Shown here in pieces: positions 36,068 to 45,016 of a stretch of 64,000 bases of DNA. Both the position numbers and the translations under genes were made by a program. The number at the start of each line of letters is the position of its first letter. Positions within the stretch are counted from its first letter, which is position 1. The notes under the pieces are model-generated. The model was not told the origin of the DNA. It ran no database searches and was given only the letters and a program-made list of their open reading frames with translations. Origin of the DNA: Microthyrium microscopicum (lineage: Eukaryota; Ascomycota; Dothideomycetes; Microthyriales; Microthyriaceae); assembly GCA_010405405.1 (NCBI GenBank), contig MU004233.1, positions 1,005,122 through 1,069,121 of the forward strand. Direction: 5' to 3'.

Positions 36068-37086
36068 TTAACCAGCCGCCTGCGTCCGATCTAACCTTAC
36101 CAGCTGTTGCGTTCCTCTATTACGAACTTCCAACTTAGGAGGTTTGCGCCTCGTTGGCTCCGTTTTTGACCATTTCATCCCTGGCCTCTGCTGGTTCTCA
36201 TTCTCCATCCCCGAATCAGCCTCAAGATGGATCCCGTTGACAAACCTAGCAACACTCATGGTATAGCCACCAAGCCATGATCCCCAGCCCTGTGTCTCTG
36301 CGTCGGATCGATGTATCTCTGCGTTCATAGTAAGCTTTCAGTTTTGTGATACCTCAATGATGTCTCACCAGTCCTTTGCCTGGCCGCCGAACCGTCAGCG
36401 CGAGACTCTGCCATGACCTTCCGCGCGATGTTCTGCACGCTACTCAAACCCTTCTGGACGGCAAGCACGTCGCCCTCTGAAACTGTCTCCGGTAATGCGA
36501 TCCGATAGCTGCCAGAGATAGCCACCGGCCGAGTGTCAGGGCGCACGCGAGGTGCATCGCGGGGAATTTCTTCCACCTCATCATCCTCAGAGGGTCTTGA
36601 TCTAGGCGCAGGCCGCTTCTTAGCAGCCGCTCGTCGTTCTCTCACAGAAGCAATCTCTTGCCGTGCGCGGGCAAGTTCAAGACGGAGGAGCTCCATTTCT
36701 TTGCTCTCCTTCTCATCAGAGTCATCTTTTGTAGTCTCGTCCTTGTTGGTGCCGGTTCCTGTGCGGGTGCGCCGACGTGCGGATTTGCCAGGCTGCGCGA
36801 GGGCGCGAACTTGTGCTTCAATGTCTAGGACGCGCTGCTTCAACTCTGCCAGTTCATCGTTAGAGGCGACGGGGGTGGGTATTGCTGATGCAGCTGCATC
36901 GCTTTGAGTGCGGAGCTTGCGTGGCCGGCGACGGCGGTTGGAAGAGGCAGCGGCAGGCGGGGATGGGGATTTCTGTTTTGAAGGAGAAGATATAGGTACG
37001 CCTCCATCATGAGGATTGGTGCTGGACCGGCGGGATGAAGGAGCTGGCGACGGAGGACTAGGTTTGGGACGACGGTTGGAGCTCAT
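36068..37086 (-). CDS. Fungal protein of unknown function with central coiled coil
   Basis: Two exons on the minus strand, 37086-36369 and 36318-36068, give 322 residues; the 50-bp intron starts GTGAGA and ends CGCAG, joining ARQRT to EIHRSDAETQGWGSWLGG. The first ~60 residues are Ser/Pro/Arg-rich and disordered. A coiled-coil heptad pattern is visible around NDELAELKQRVLDIEAQV and again in EMELLRLELARARQEIASV. The C-terminal third has a better-conserved look, with YRIALPETVSEGDVLAVQ and SWLGGYTMSVARFVNG. I do not recognise a named domain. An upstream in-frame ATG at 37146 would add 20 hydrophobic residues; I prefer 37086, since the extra stretch reads like 5' UTR. Convergent with BolA, about 170 bp between stops. 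Confidence 0.72.
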
Positions 37087-38339
37087 TGTGGAGTTTGCAA
37101 CGGAGGAAGACGTGAGGACCAGGGGAGGAAGAAAGATCTGGTACAATCCAAGCTACTGCTTCCCGTTACAAGGGCATTAAAGGAACCTAGTGCTAGATAC
37201 ATATACAAAAGTAATGTAGGGTGTGGACTCTGGGGGTTGGCAAAAGGGACGATCGCGTCGGAGGTTTTGTAGATCCCATTTCGAGTTGAGCTTAACTCCA
37301 CGTCATCTATCAGCTCCAACCTCCAATAAAGTCTCTACACATCCAAATCTGGCCGATATCTCGCAGCACGCATCGAGCTGCAATCTGAAGGTACAATCTA
37401 TGCTACCAAAACTCCAATGGCATCGCGTCAAAGGCCAGACGGGACGAGCAAGACGATTGGGGCTACCTGAGAGACCCACCGTGATACATCATGATACTGC
37501 AGCTCGAAGCTGTTGCATCAATTTCATAGTGCCATTGCTGACTTTGCCATGATTCTGCTTATGCCGATCAATCTTTCGCTGTTATGAAGCCTGCCGATCT
37601 TGAAGGTAATGGCTGCGTTGTCTGGCCTTGAAGAGATACCGTAGCTTTCGCATCATTTGCAAGTTTGATTAACCGCTTTTGGTAATCCCAAATTTGGGAT
37701 GACCAATATCTTTCACCAATGATAAGTAGAGGATTAATCTCACGTGTGAACAAAAGCTAGCGCTAGGTAGGGTCCCCTAAAATTACTGAGTAGTAAGCCC
37801 AAATTGGGATTACCAAAAGCGGTTAATCAAACTTGCAAATGATGCGAAAGCTACGGTACACCATCTACTGGCTTACACACTCTCCACAAGAAGATACCTG
37901 ATCACATTCTTGGAAGTCTAAGGAAAGATTGCGACGCTGGACCTTGAAATTCCATTACTATTGCCGACATCTCCATCGAAAGTTAAATCACCAATCTGTT
38001 CGAAGAGTGTTCTGCATGCGAACAACATCCATTCTTTCCGACAGGACACACTCCCTTATGACATACCAACCACACTAGCACTAAGTTGCATGGTTGTCTC
38101 TTGAACCCGTGAAATCTCGCATGGAACAGCAACGCAGAAAACCAGTCTCTTGCCTGCTGATATGAAGCTTCATGCTGCTAGAGCTGCTTGCATGAGGGCC
38201 GCCAATGAGATAGACGCTGAGGCTGTGTAGCATCTGAGATGAGGCAGACTTCTACTGAGCACTACTAGAGTAGTATCGAGGGAGTTTTTAACAGCCGAAT
38301 CAGTGGAGCTTCTTATCTTCACTAAGTGCAATGGTGAGC
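37087..38339. other. Intergenic region carrying a MITE
   Basis: Apart from the 218-bp hairpin element at 37639-37856 I see no feature. Short frames here have no resemblance to known families. The part after 38000 may contain decayed sequence of the HET gene whose 3' end follows. Confidence 0.5.
37639..37856. mobile_element. MITE with 60-bp near-perfect terminal inverted repeats
   Basis: The left arm starts CCGTAGCTTTCGCATCATTT at 37639 and runs about 60 bp. The right arm (37798-37856) is its reverse complement with a single one-base gap. TA dinucleotides flank both ends (37637-37638, 37857-37858), as for Tc1/mariner-type elements. The ~100-bp middle is unique and codes for nothing. The arm identity of about 98 percent and the absence of RIP-type change indicate a recent insertion, or an element too short to be recognised by RIP. 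Confidence 0.88.
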
Positions 38340-38721
38340 CCCGTACGTAGTAAAGAACAGACCAGCAGAATTACTTAGATATGCAAACGCTTTTAAAGGG
38401 CTTATGAGTGCTAATATCTCGCACACTCATTCAGAACCTTGGAACGCCTTCTGGACTAGTTACACGGAGAACTACTACAGCCAAAATCAAGGTCCCACAA
38501 TAATGCGAAAGCGCAGTGTTTCGGAGTCCGCTAAACGCAACATAATGAGAGATGTCCGATCGCTTCGAGGAAAACATCTGTTCATTACTGAGCGCGGGCT
38601 TCTAGGCGTCCTTCCGGCAGACCTTTTGCGAGAGGGCATAATTGTCATCTTATGTGGTGCCCGCGTCCCTTTGCTGCTACGTAGAAGTATTCTACCAAGA
38701 GGAACAGGACTTAGGTTGTAG
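38340..38721 (+). pseudogene. 3' fragment of a HET (heterokaryon incompatibility) domain-type gene
   Basis: An open frame from about 38343 ends at 38719-38721. It contains HLFITERGLLGVLPADLLRE followed by GIIVILCGARVPLLLR. This resembles the C-terminal module common to fungal HET-domain proteins, in which a G-x-L/G-L-G/V-P-x-D-x-R-x-G-D-like block precedes a V-x-I/L-x-G-G/A-R-V-P-x-x-L-R block. The N-terminal HET domain itself is absent upstream: the ~480 bp between the MITE and this fragment show no continuing frame. It is therefore a decayed remnant, not a working incompatibility gene. The assignment rests on this short motif alone. Confidence 0.55.
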
Positions 38722-39798
38722 ATCATGTTTCTTGCATGGTATGATGCATAGCAAGGTAAATAAGATGGTAAGGAGAGAGAAAACTCATAGAGAGACCTAG
38801 ACTATATATTGAGTCGATTAGCATTGTAGTGGGTGTCGAGAAAAGCCAAACCATACGCTTTAACCGGGACGATGTGTAATAGCACTGAAGCTACTAAGAA
38901 AAAGAGTACTACTTGAGACAAAAGTCACAATGAAGAGTTATTAGAGTCTGAACCGTCGTTATATCACGTCTGACATCTATTAGATTATGACTTGCAAGTG
39001 CATGTTGATTTGCGGTTTATAAGTAAATCTAATGGTAATTAAGAAGATAGAAGGAAAAAGTAGTTCATTTCGGAAAATGCAAAAGTAACAGGAACCGCAA
39101 TCGAACCTGTGACCTTTGATTTTAGTAGTCATCCAAAAGCGGAAACTCACGATGTAACAAAAAAGTGAAACAAAAAATACACTCCTAGCCCAACGGGCTA
39201 GAAGTGTAATAAAAGCCTATTACGGCTTTTTCGTCAACTGTGTCTGGAGTTACCTAGGTATTGTCGCTATTTTGCTCTGTCGTTATCACTGTATGCTTCG
39301 TCACGCATTGTGGAGCTATACCTAGGTATGTTGTTATTCTCCCTTCATCATTATCCGTTTGACTTCGATAATGACTGATGGAACCCTGCATTAGTCATCC
39401 ACATGTTTTGTGGTGCGTAATGCATTGATTGGTCCAGCTGCTGACAAAGATGAGTGAGAATATCAGCTCAATTCTTTGACCCGCTGGACCACCTATTTCG
39501 TTAGTTAACAATAAATGGCACTAACTGAGTATATAGCCTACAACATGGCTCCAGTACTTCTTTGCGTTACAAGTCATTAGCCACTCTATATCTCTAGAAT
39601 TTTGCCAATCCAGTCGAACCGCAAATACATGAAATTCAGTTATATTAGGTCATCATGCGATTTATAGGGAAATCGACTCCTTGGATTCCAATCTGACCTC
39701 CTGGAGCTCTTCACAGACTTCCCATACCACACGATACACAGCAGTAAGTAGACTGAGACGGGATATTATTACTATGAAAACATATAAACCTATGCCTA
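38722..39798. other. Intergenic; tRNA-like relic and paired stem-loops
   Basis: On the minus strand the sequence around 39085-39165 has a B-box-like GGTTCGATTGC and part of a tRNA-like shape, suggestive of a tRNA pseudogene or tRNA-derived SINE. Beside it are two compact stem-loops: 39185-39201 (CTAGCCC/GGGCTAG with a 3-base loop) and 39211-39230 (AAAAGCC/GGCTTTT with a 6-base loop) followed by T. No gene is seen. The last bases (39799 onward) belong to the cut-off end of the NmrA-like gene. Confidence 0.4.
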
Positions 39799-39853
39799 CT
39801 AATGCTTAAGGCTTTTATCTTCTTTCAGGATCAATAATTTCTCCCCGGTATAG
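39799..39853 (-). pseudogene. Stranded former 3' end of the NmrA-like gene
   Basis: Read on the minus strand from the left target duplication, the sequence continues the NmrA frame as YTGEKLLILKEDKSLKH and then a stop at 39799-39801. This is a natural ending for the family. It is now separated from the gene by the 830-bp transposon and so should no longer be translated. Confidence 0.8.
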
Positions 39854-39862
39854 TTCACCTTA

Positions 39863-40692
39863 GGCCAATGTTAATCCGCCACCCTAAAATCACTATCCCG
39901 CCACCCTGAAATCACTATCCCGCCTCCATAGTAATATAAAGATCTAGGCTAGTCCTAAATAGGAAAATACGATAGAGATTAATAGTTATAAAGACTAAGT
40001 ACCTCTCACCTTAAAAAGAGTAGTTACTATCTATTAAAGCTATAAATTAACTCTATAATTTAAAAGATTATTCTAGTAAATAACGAAATTAGAATATATT
40101 TAATATGACTATCTTATTATTCGTAATAGAGGTATTAGTTTATAGTTATAAAGATAGGTTAGTAATATATAAAAATAAAATAAATAGAGAATAGTTAGTA
40201 AAGTTATATTCTATAAATATTTTCTACTTTTAAATTAGTTTAAAGTAGTTAAAATAGCTATTATAATAGTAGCTTATAACTATAAGTTTCTCTTAGAATA
40301 TTTAAGTAAAGTAGCCTATAGTAGGTAAACTAATTAAATAAAAATAAACTCTAGCTACGTACTTATAATAAAGTACTAAACCTATTTAAAAAGTACTAAC
40401 TCTATTTAGAAAGAAAATATTAAGGTTATAGCGTTAGATCTTAGGTTTAGCGCTATAATCTAGATTTCTTCTTTTAGCTATTTTAGGTTAGTAAATACTA
40501 CTAAATAGAGAAGATATTTATAGAATTTTATTTACTAACTATCCCTATATAGCTAGATTATACTTACTTCTAGCCTAAACTATAGAAACCATAGCCTATT
40601 TAGATATAGCCTACTAATTAAAGCAATGGAGGCGGGATAGTAATTTCAGGGTGGCGGGATAGTGATTTTGGGGTGGCGGATTAACATTGGCC
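39863..40692. mobile_element. Mutator-like TIR element (non-autonomous), 830 bp, in the NmrA-like gene
   Basis: The ends are 67-bp inverted repeats, starting GGCCAATGTTAATCCGCCAC, at 39863-39929 and 40626-40692; they differ at only two or three positions. Each arm contains an internal direct repeat of about 23 bp (CGCCACCCT.AAATCACTATC). A perfect 9-bp target duplication TTCACCTTA flanks it (39854-39862, 40693-40701). Long TIRs and a 9-bp duplication are the marks of the Mutator (MULE) superfamily. The interior is AT-rich, poor in CpA/TpG, and codes for nothing, so it seems to have been hit by RIP while the TIRs were spared. No transposase is present. Confidence 0.85.
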
Positions 40693-41725
40693 TTCACCTT
40701 ACCCATCCATTCCTTCAAGCCCTTCGTTCGATCCGGCACAATCTTGTCCAAGAATTCGTAATCTCTTGTGATCAGACCCTTATTGTCAGCACTAGCCTTA
40801 TACAAGTTCCACCAGTTGGTAAAGTTCTCTCCATAAGTCATCGTCAAGGTGCTGTCATCTTTGGTACTTTGGAATCCAATCTTAGTTTCTGGTCCCTTGG
40901 GCAGATACTGCCAGGCTTCAGCGTTCCAGTATTGGGCGGGAATATCATTGTACTTTGCTGCCTTTTGAGAGTGAGCGGCAAAGGTCTCGGCAAGTTCGTT
41001 TCCAGAGACATGAGCGGTTGCAATACCGAAATCCAGGCCGGTTGACTGCGAAGGGTGGGAAAGTGCCCAGTGGACGTATTTGCCAAAGTCATCAAGGTCG
41101 ATGAAAGGAATTGCGCCGTCAGCTAAAGGCAGGTTGAAAGTAGCACTTCCATCCTCCTCCTTGGTTGGTGTCATGACCAAGGATAGCATCTGAAGATACG
41201 GTCCCGATCGGATGATAGTCCATGCCATCTTGGAGTCTTTCTGGGCATGCATCCATTCTAGATCTAACGTTAGTTGCAATCTCATAAAAAGTGGTTGTGA
41301 TACTCGCCTTGGACTCGAGCTTTGCCTTCATAATGTCCAGCATACAACTTAGGATCATAGTTTGATTTCTTGCCATTGTAGTCCAGACCACTGTAGATCA
41401 AGTGTTTTACTCCGGCTCTGGCAGCGAGCTCAAAGAGGCGAATGCCCCAGAATGTCTCTGCTTGTTCGCCAAGGGCAAATCCATCAGTGTTGACGAGGAC
41501 AAAATCGGCCTCTGAAGCAGCAGCCAGGAATGCGGTAGTGTCGTAACCACTTCCAACGGAGCTTACAGCGAGCTTCACATTTGGTAGGGCCGCGAGGGCT
41601 TCGGCGTGTGCTGAAGTTGCGCTTCTCGTCAGAGCTACGGTGTTATATTCGTTGGTTGTGGAGAGATATTGAGCGACAGCTCCGCCTTGTGCACCTGTGG
41701 CACCAACAATGAGGATTGTTTTCAT
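40614..41725 (-). CDS. NmrA-like NAD(P)-binding protein with transposon-derived C-terminus
   Basis: Two exons on the minus strand, 41725-41308 and 41257-40614, give 353 residues. The N-terminus has the Rossmann dinucleotide motif VGATGAQGGAV (7-17). Further family marks are HYEGKARV, WTIIRSGPYLQML and FIDLDDFGKYVHWAL. NmrA-like proteins are atypical short-chain dehydrogenases acting as redox sensors or oxidoreductases. The intron (41258-41307, 50 bp) needs a GC donor (AAG/GCGAGT) and a CTAG acceptor; this joins RVQ to EWMHAQKDSKMAW exactly as the family requires, and no GT donor keeps the frame. The last ~25 codons, after WMGKVK, run into the inverted repeat of the Mutator-like element (ANVNPPPQNHYPATL...), replacing about 18 native codons now stranded at 39799-39853. 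Confidence 0.88.
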
Positions 41726-42702
41726 ATTTGAAGAGTTTTAAAGATTAGTATAGATATTGAAGAAGCTGTTTCTGTTCGAAATGGTCTATTGCGATATGAT
41801 TGTTAAATATCGGCGCCCACGAGCTTCATATACATCTTCTTGTTTACTTGCAGGAAATATCTCGGTCACTGGCACAGTTGACAGGCAACACGATTGAAAT
41901 CCATGATATTGAGCTTCAGACATGCTGTTCGGCTACTTACTAACAAATCATCAGTAAGCTATTAGAAGAGATCAAGGTAGATAGCTCAGAACGTCGAGGT
42001 ACTGCTGCGTCGAGATACCTTGCTTTCGGCAGCTTGGGTGATTACTGATCAAATATTCGGCGTTCAATCGCGAACTCCAGGCAGCTTTAGAACTCGTAGC
42101 CCCTTGAAATCGCCGAACTGGAATAAGACTGGCATTTTTGTTCCAATACCGCATTCAATATCACTGATCATTCGTCATTCTGAACATATGGTTGATCAAC
42201 TCTGGCCGTGTTAAAAACTTGAAGAACAGCGCCCTTCAGAAATGCCTCTGGTGCGGCTCAAGGATTTTGACAACCATCAAAGTGCGGGCGAAACATATCG
42301 GGAGATATTATTCACAAAAGTTGTAATGTGTCCCAATGGACAAATACCTACCTTATACAAGGTGATTTTCCTTTGGTTGGGCTTTGTTCATGCTCTAACA
42401 CACACAAATCGGAGTGACGTCAAGTCAGTATTCTAGAGTAGGTAGTATTAAAACACTTCACTGCAAAGATATTGATCTAAATCCACGTATAAAGAACAAA
42501 AAAAAAGAAATAAAACTTCAAACATGTACTCTGTGAAGCATCGTTTCCACTCCCCGCTTTCATCCATTTCCGATGAGGATAACCGAGGGACGTCTTTCGT
42601 GACGCATTACCACTTCGCCTTACCTTTCGATTGTATACTTACATAACATGACTGCTTCAGTTGTATAGTACTTGTTATTCACATATACAGGAATAAAATA
42701 GC
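41726..42702. other. Divergent intergenic region between NmrA-like and acyl-CoA oxidase genes
   Basis: Nearly 1 kb separates two outward-facing starts. It holds both promoters. The one site I can point to is the CCGAGG at 42583-42588, listed separately. No ORF here resembles a known protein. Confidence 0.55.
42583..42588 (-). promoter_or_regulatory. CCTCGG candidate fatty-acid response site (FarA/CTF1 type)
   Basis: CCGAGG on the plus strand is CCTCGG on the minus strand. This hexamer is the core bound by the FarA/FarB/CTF1 zinc-cluster activators of peroxisomal beta-oxidation genes in filamentous ascomycetes. It lies about 115 bp before the acyl-CoA oxidase ATG, a plausible position, but a six-base match can occur by chance. 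Confidence 0.4.
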
Positions 42703-45016
42703 ATGCCAGACTTTACGGATTCTCTCAAGCCGCAATATGATGGGCAGGCTATATTGGAGGCCGAACGCAATCGCTCGCCCATACAAGTTCACGAGCTGTC
42801 CAAGCATCTATTATCGAGAAATAACTTCCTAGAACGTCAAAGCAAGATCGTCAGCATTTTACAAAATGATCCGCTGTTCTCGAAAAGAAATCAGCTCAAC
42901 ATGTCCAGACCAGATCGCTTCCATGTTGGACTGGCACGAAACAAGAAACTGCGAAGACTTGCCAAACAGTATGCCTGGGATCTAGAGGACTACAAAATGG
43001 CCGAATATCTCACAGATGAAATGTCCCCATATCACTTGCAACATGGCATGTTTGCAACAAGTGTGTTCCAGCAGAGCAGCGATGAGCAAAGAGCAGAATG
43101 GCTCCCAGCAGTTCGAGATTTCAAAGTCCTTGGGTGCTACGCGCAGACAGAACTAGGTCACGGAAGTAATGTCAGAGGTGTAGAGGCGACAGCAACATAC
43201 GACTTAAAAGCGCAACAGTGGGTGCTGCATAGTCCTACATTGACTGCGTCGAAGTGGTGGAACGGCGCACTGGGAAGAGTTGCAACTCATGCTGTTGTGA
43301 TAGCCCAGCTACAAATTCCAAAGAAAGAGGGGACTGGCTATGACTCTCATGGTCCACATCAGTTTCTATGTCGTATCAGAGACGAGAAGACCCACCAGCC
43401 TCTTGATGGCATTGTTATAGGTGACATCGGGCCAAAATATGGGTTCGTAATCTCCCAATGAGTATGACAGTGAAGCTTTACTGACGAGTATTCAGTTATG
43501 CCAGTATGGATAATGGCTACATGCTTTTCGATAACTTTCGAATACCTCATTCTGCTCTTCTCTGCAGATACAGCAAAGTTGATCCGAAGACTGGAGCCTT
43601 TCAACGTCAAGGACATCCTGCGATTGTGTATGGCACGCTCACAGCCACACGTGGTGCCATCATATTGAATGCTCGTTTGGTGCTGGCTCGAGCAGTGACT
43701 ATTGCAATAAGATATACCTCCATCAGACGCCAATTCCAGGACCGTGATGCAGAAACATCTAGTCAAGAGGTAGCAGTTCTGGATTATCCAACAGTTCAGA
43801 TCAGATTGTTACCTCTGTTGGCAACGTCTCTGGCCTTACACTATACTGGTGAAGCAGTTTCCGATCACTTCAAGAAGTCCGCAGCGAAGATAGAAAATGG
43901 CGACTTTTCAGCTTTGGCGGAAATGCATGCTTTGTCTTCTGGGCTAAAAAGCCTCTGTACACAATATGCCGCAGACGGAATTGGTAAGACTTACCCCTAT
44001 TCCCTCCATCATGTCGACCTAACAGATCTAGAAACATGTCGAAGATCAATGGGAGGTCATGGTTTTCACGGTGCTAGCGGACTGGTTGGAATCAACTCAG
44101 AGTATAAAAATCGTACAGCAACATGATACCAATCACTAACCTTCTAAGCTATCTTTCAAAACCAACTGTGGAAGGCGATAACTGGATGATCACGCAGCAA
44201 GTGGCAAGCTATTTGATCAAGAAAATGGACGAAGTTGTCACCAATACGGCTGGAAAGTCAAAAGACACTGTTGTCGGCCAATTTCAGAGCTTTCTCACAG
44301 CGAAAAAGCCGTTCTATACACTTTTTCAAGGATCCGAAATCAATGCAAAAGAAATATTGAACGCATTCGAATGGAGATCTGCTTATTTGGTCTGATTCCC
44401 TACACTAGTTCTATATCTGACGACATTCACTGACTATATTCTTTGTAGAGCCACGAAGCATACCAGGCAAGAATTGTGCAGAAGAAATCATGGACGAGTT
44501 TGCTTATCCAGCTTCACAAACTAAGCAGAGGTAAGTATCTCTGTTCTTTCCAAAGATTACTGAAAGAGTTTAACAGTTCTATTAGCCTATTCGGAAATGG
44601 TTTTAGTCACAAACTTCTTCAATGCCATACAGAGCTCAAATCTGTCTATCGAAACAGCAAAAGTGATTGAGCAATGCTTTTATCTCTACGCCTTATACAC
44701 CATCGACAACGACCCACGATCATTCAGCACCACCGGCGCCGTCGCCGATGCCTCAATGGATGCATTACCCGACCACATTCTCGACATCATGTCTCAGATT
44801 CGACCGCATGCTGTCAAATTAGTAGATGCATGGGCAATACCAGACTATCTGCTCAACAGCGCTCTAGGACGGTACGACGGCAAAGTCTACGAAGATCTAT
44901 TCCATCGAGCACACCATGAGAATCCATTGAACAAAACCACTTTCAATCCCCACTGGGAAGATGAAGAAATTGTTCTTGGAAGTGGAGATGGTGGCAAGAT
45001 CCTTTCGAAACTCTAG
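42703..45016 (+). CDS. Peroxisomal acyl-CoA oxidase
   Basis: Six exons, 42703-43442, 43496-43983, 44032-44101, 44149-44389, 44449-44530 and 44586-45016, give 683 residues; five GT-AG introns of 47-59 bp. It catalyses the first, H2O2-producing step of peroxisomal beta-oxidation with FAD. Visible blocks are the oxidase signature CYAQTELGHGSNVRGVEATA with TASKWWNGALGR, then SMDNGYMLFDNFRIPHSALL, SMGGHGFHGASG and VEGDNWMITQQVASYL. The splice joins GI/ETCRRSMGG and NSD/YLSKPTVEGDNW restore the family sequence. The C-terminus is the perfect PTS1 tripeptide SKL, directing import into peroxisomes. Length is normal for the POX/ACOX family (about 660-700). A candidate fatty-acid response site precedes the start. 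Confidence 0.94.

Noticed and set aside
41119-41391. Minus-strand 90-residue ORF bridging the NmrA intron
   Set aside because: It reads through the splice site in the wrong frame and loses the conserved EWMHAQKDSKMAW segment.
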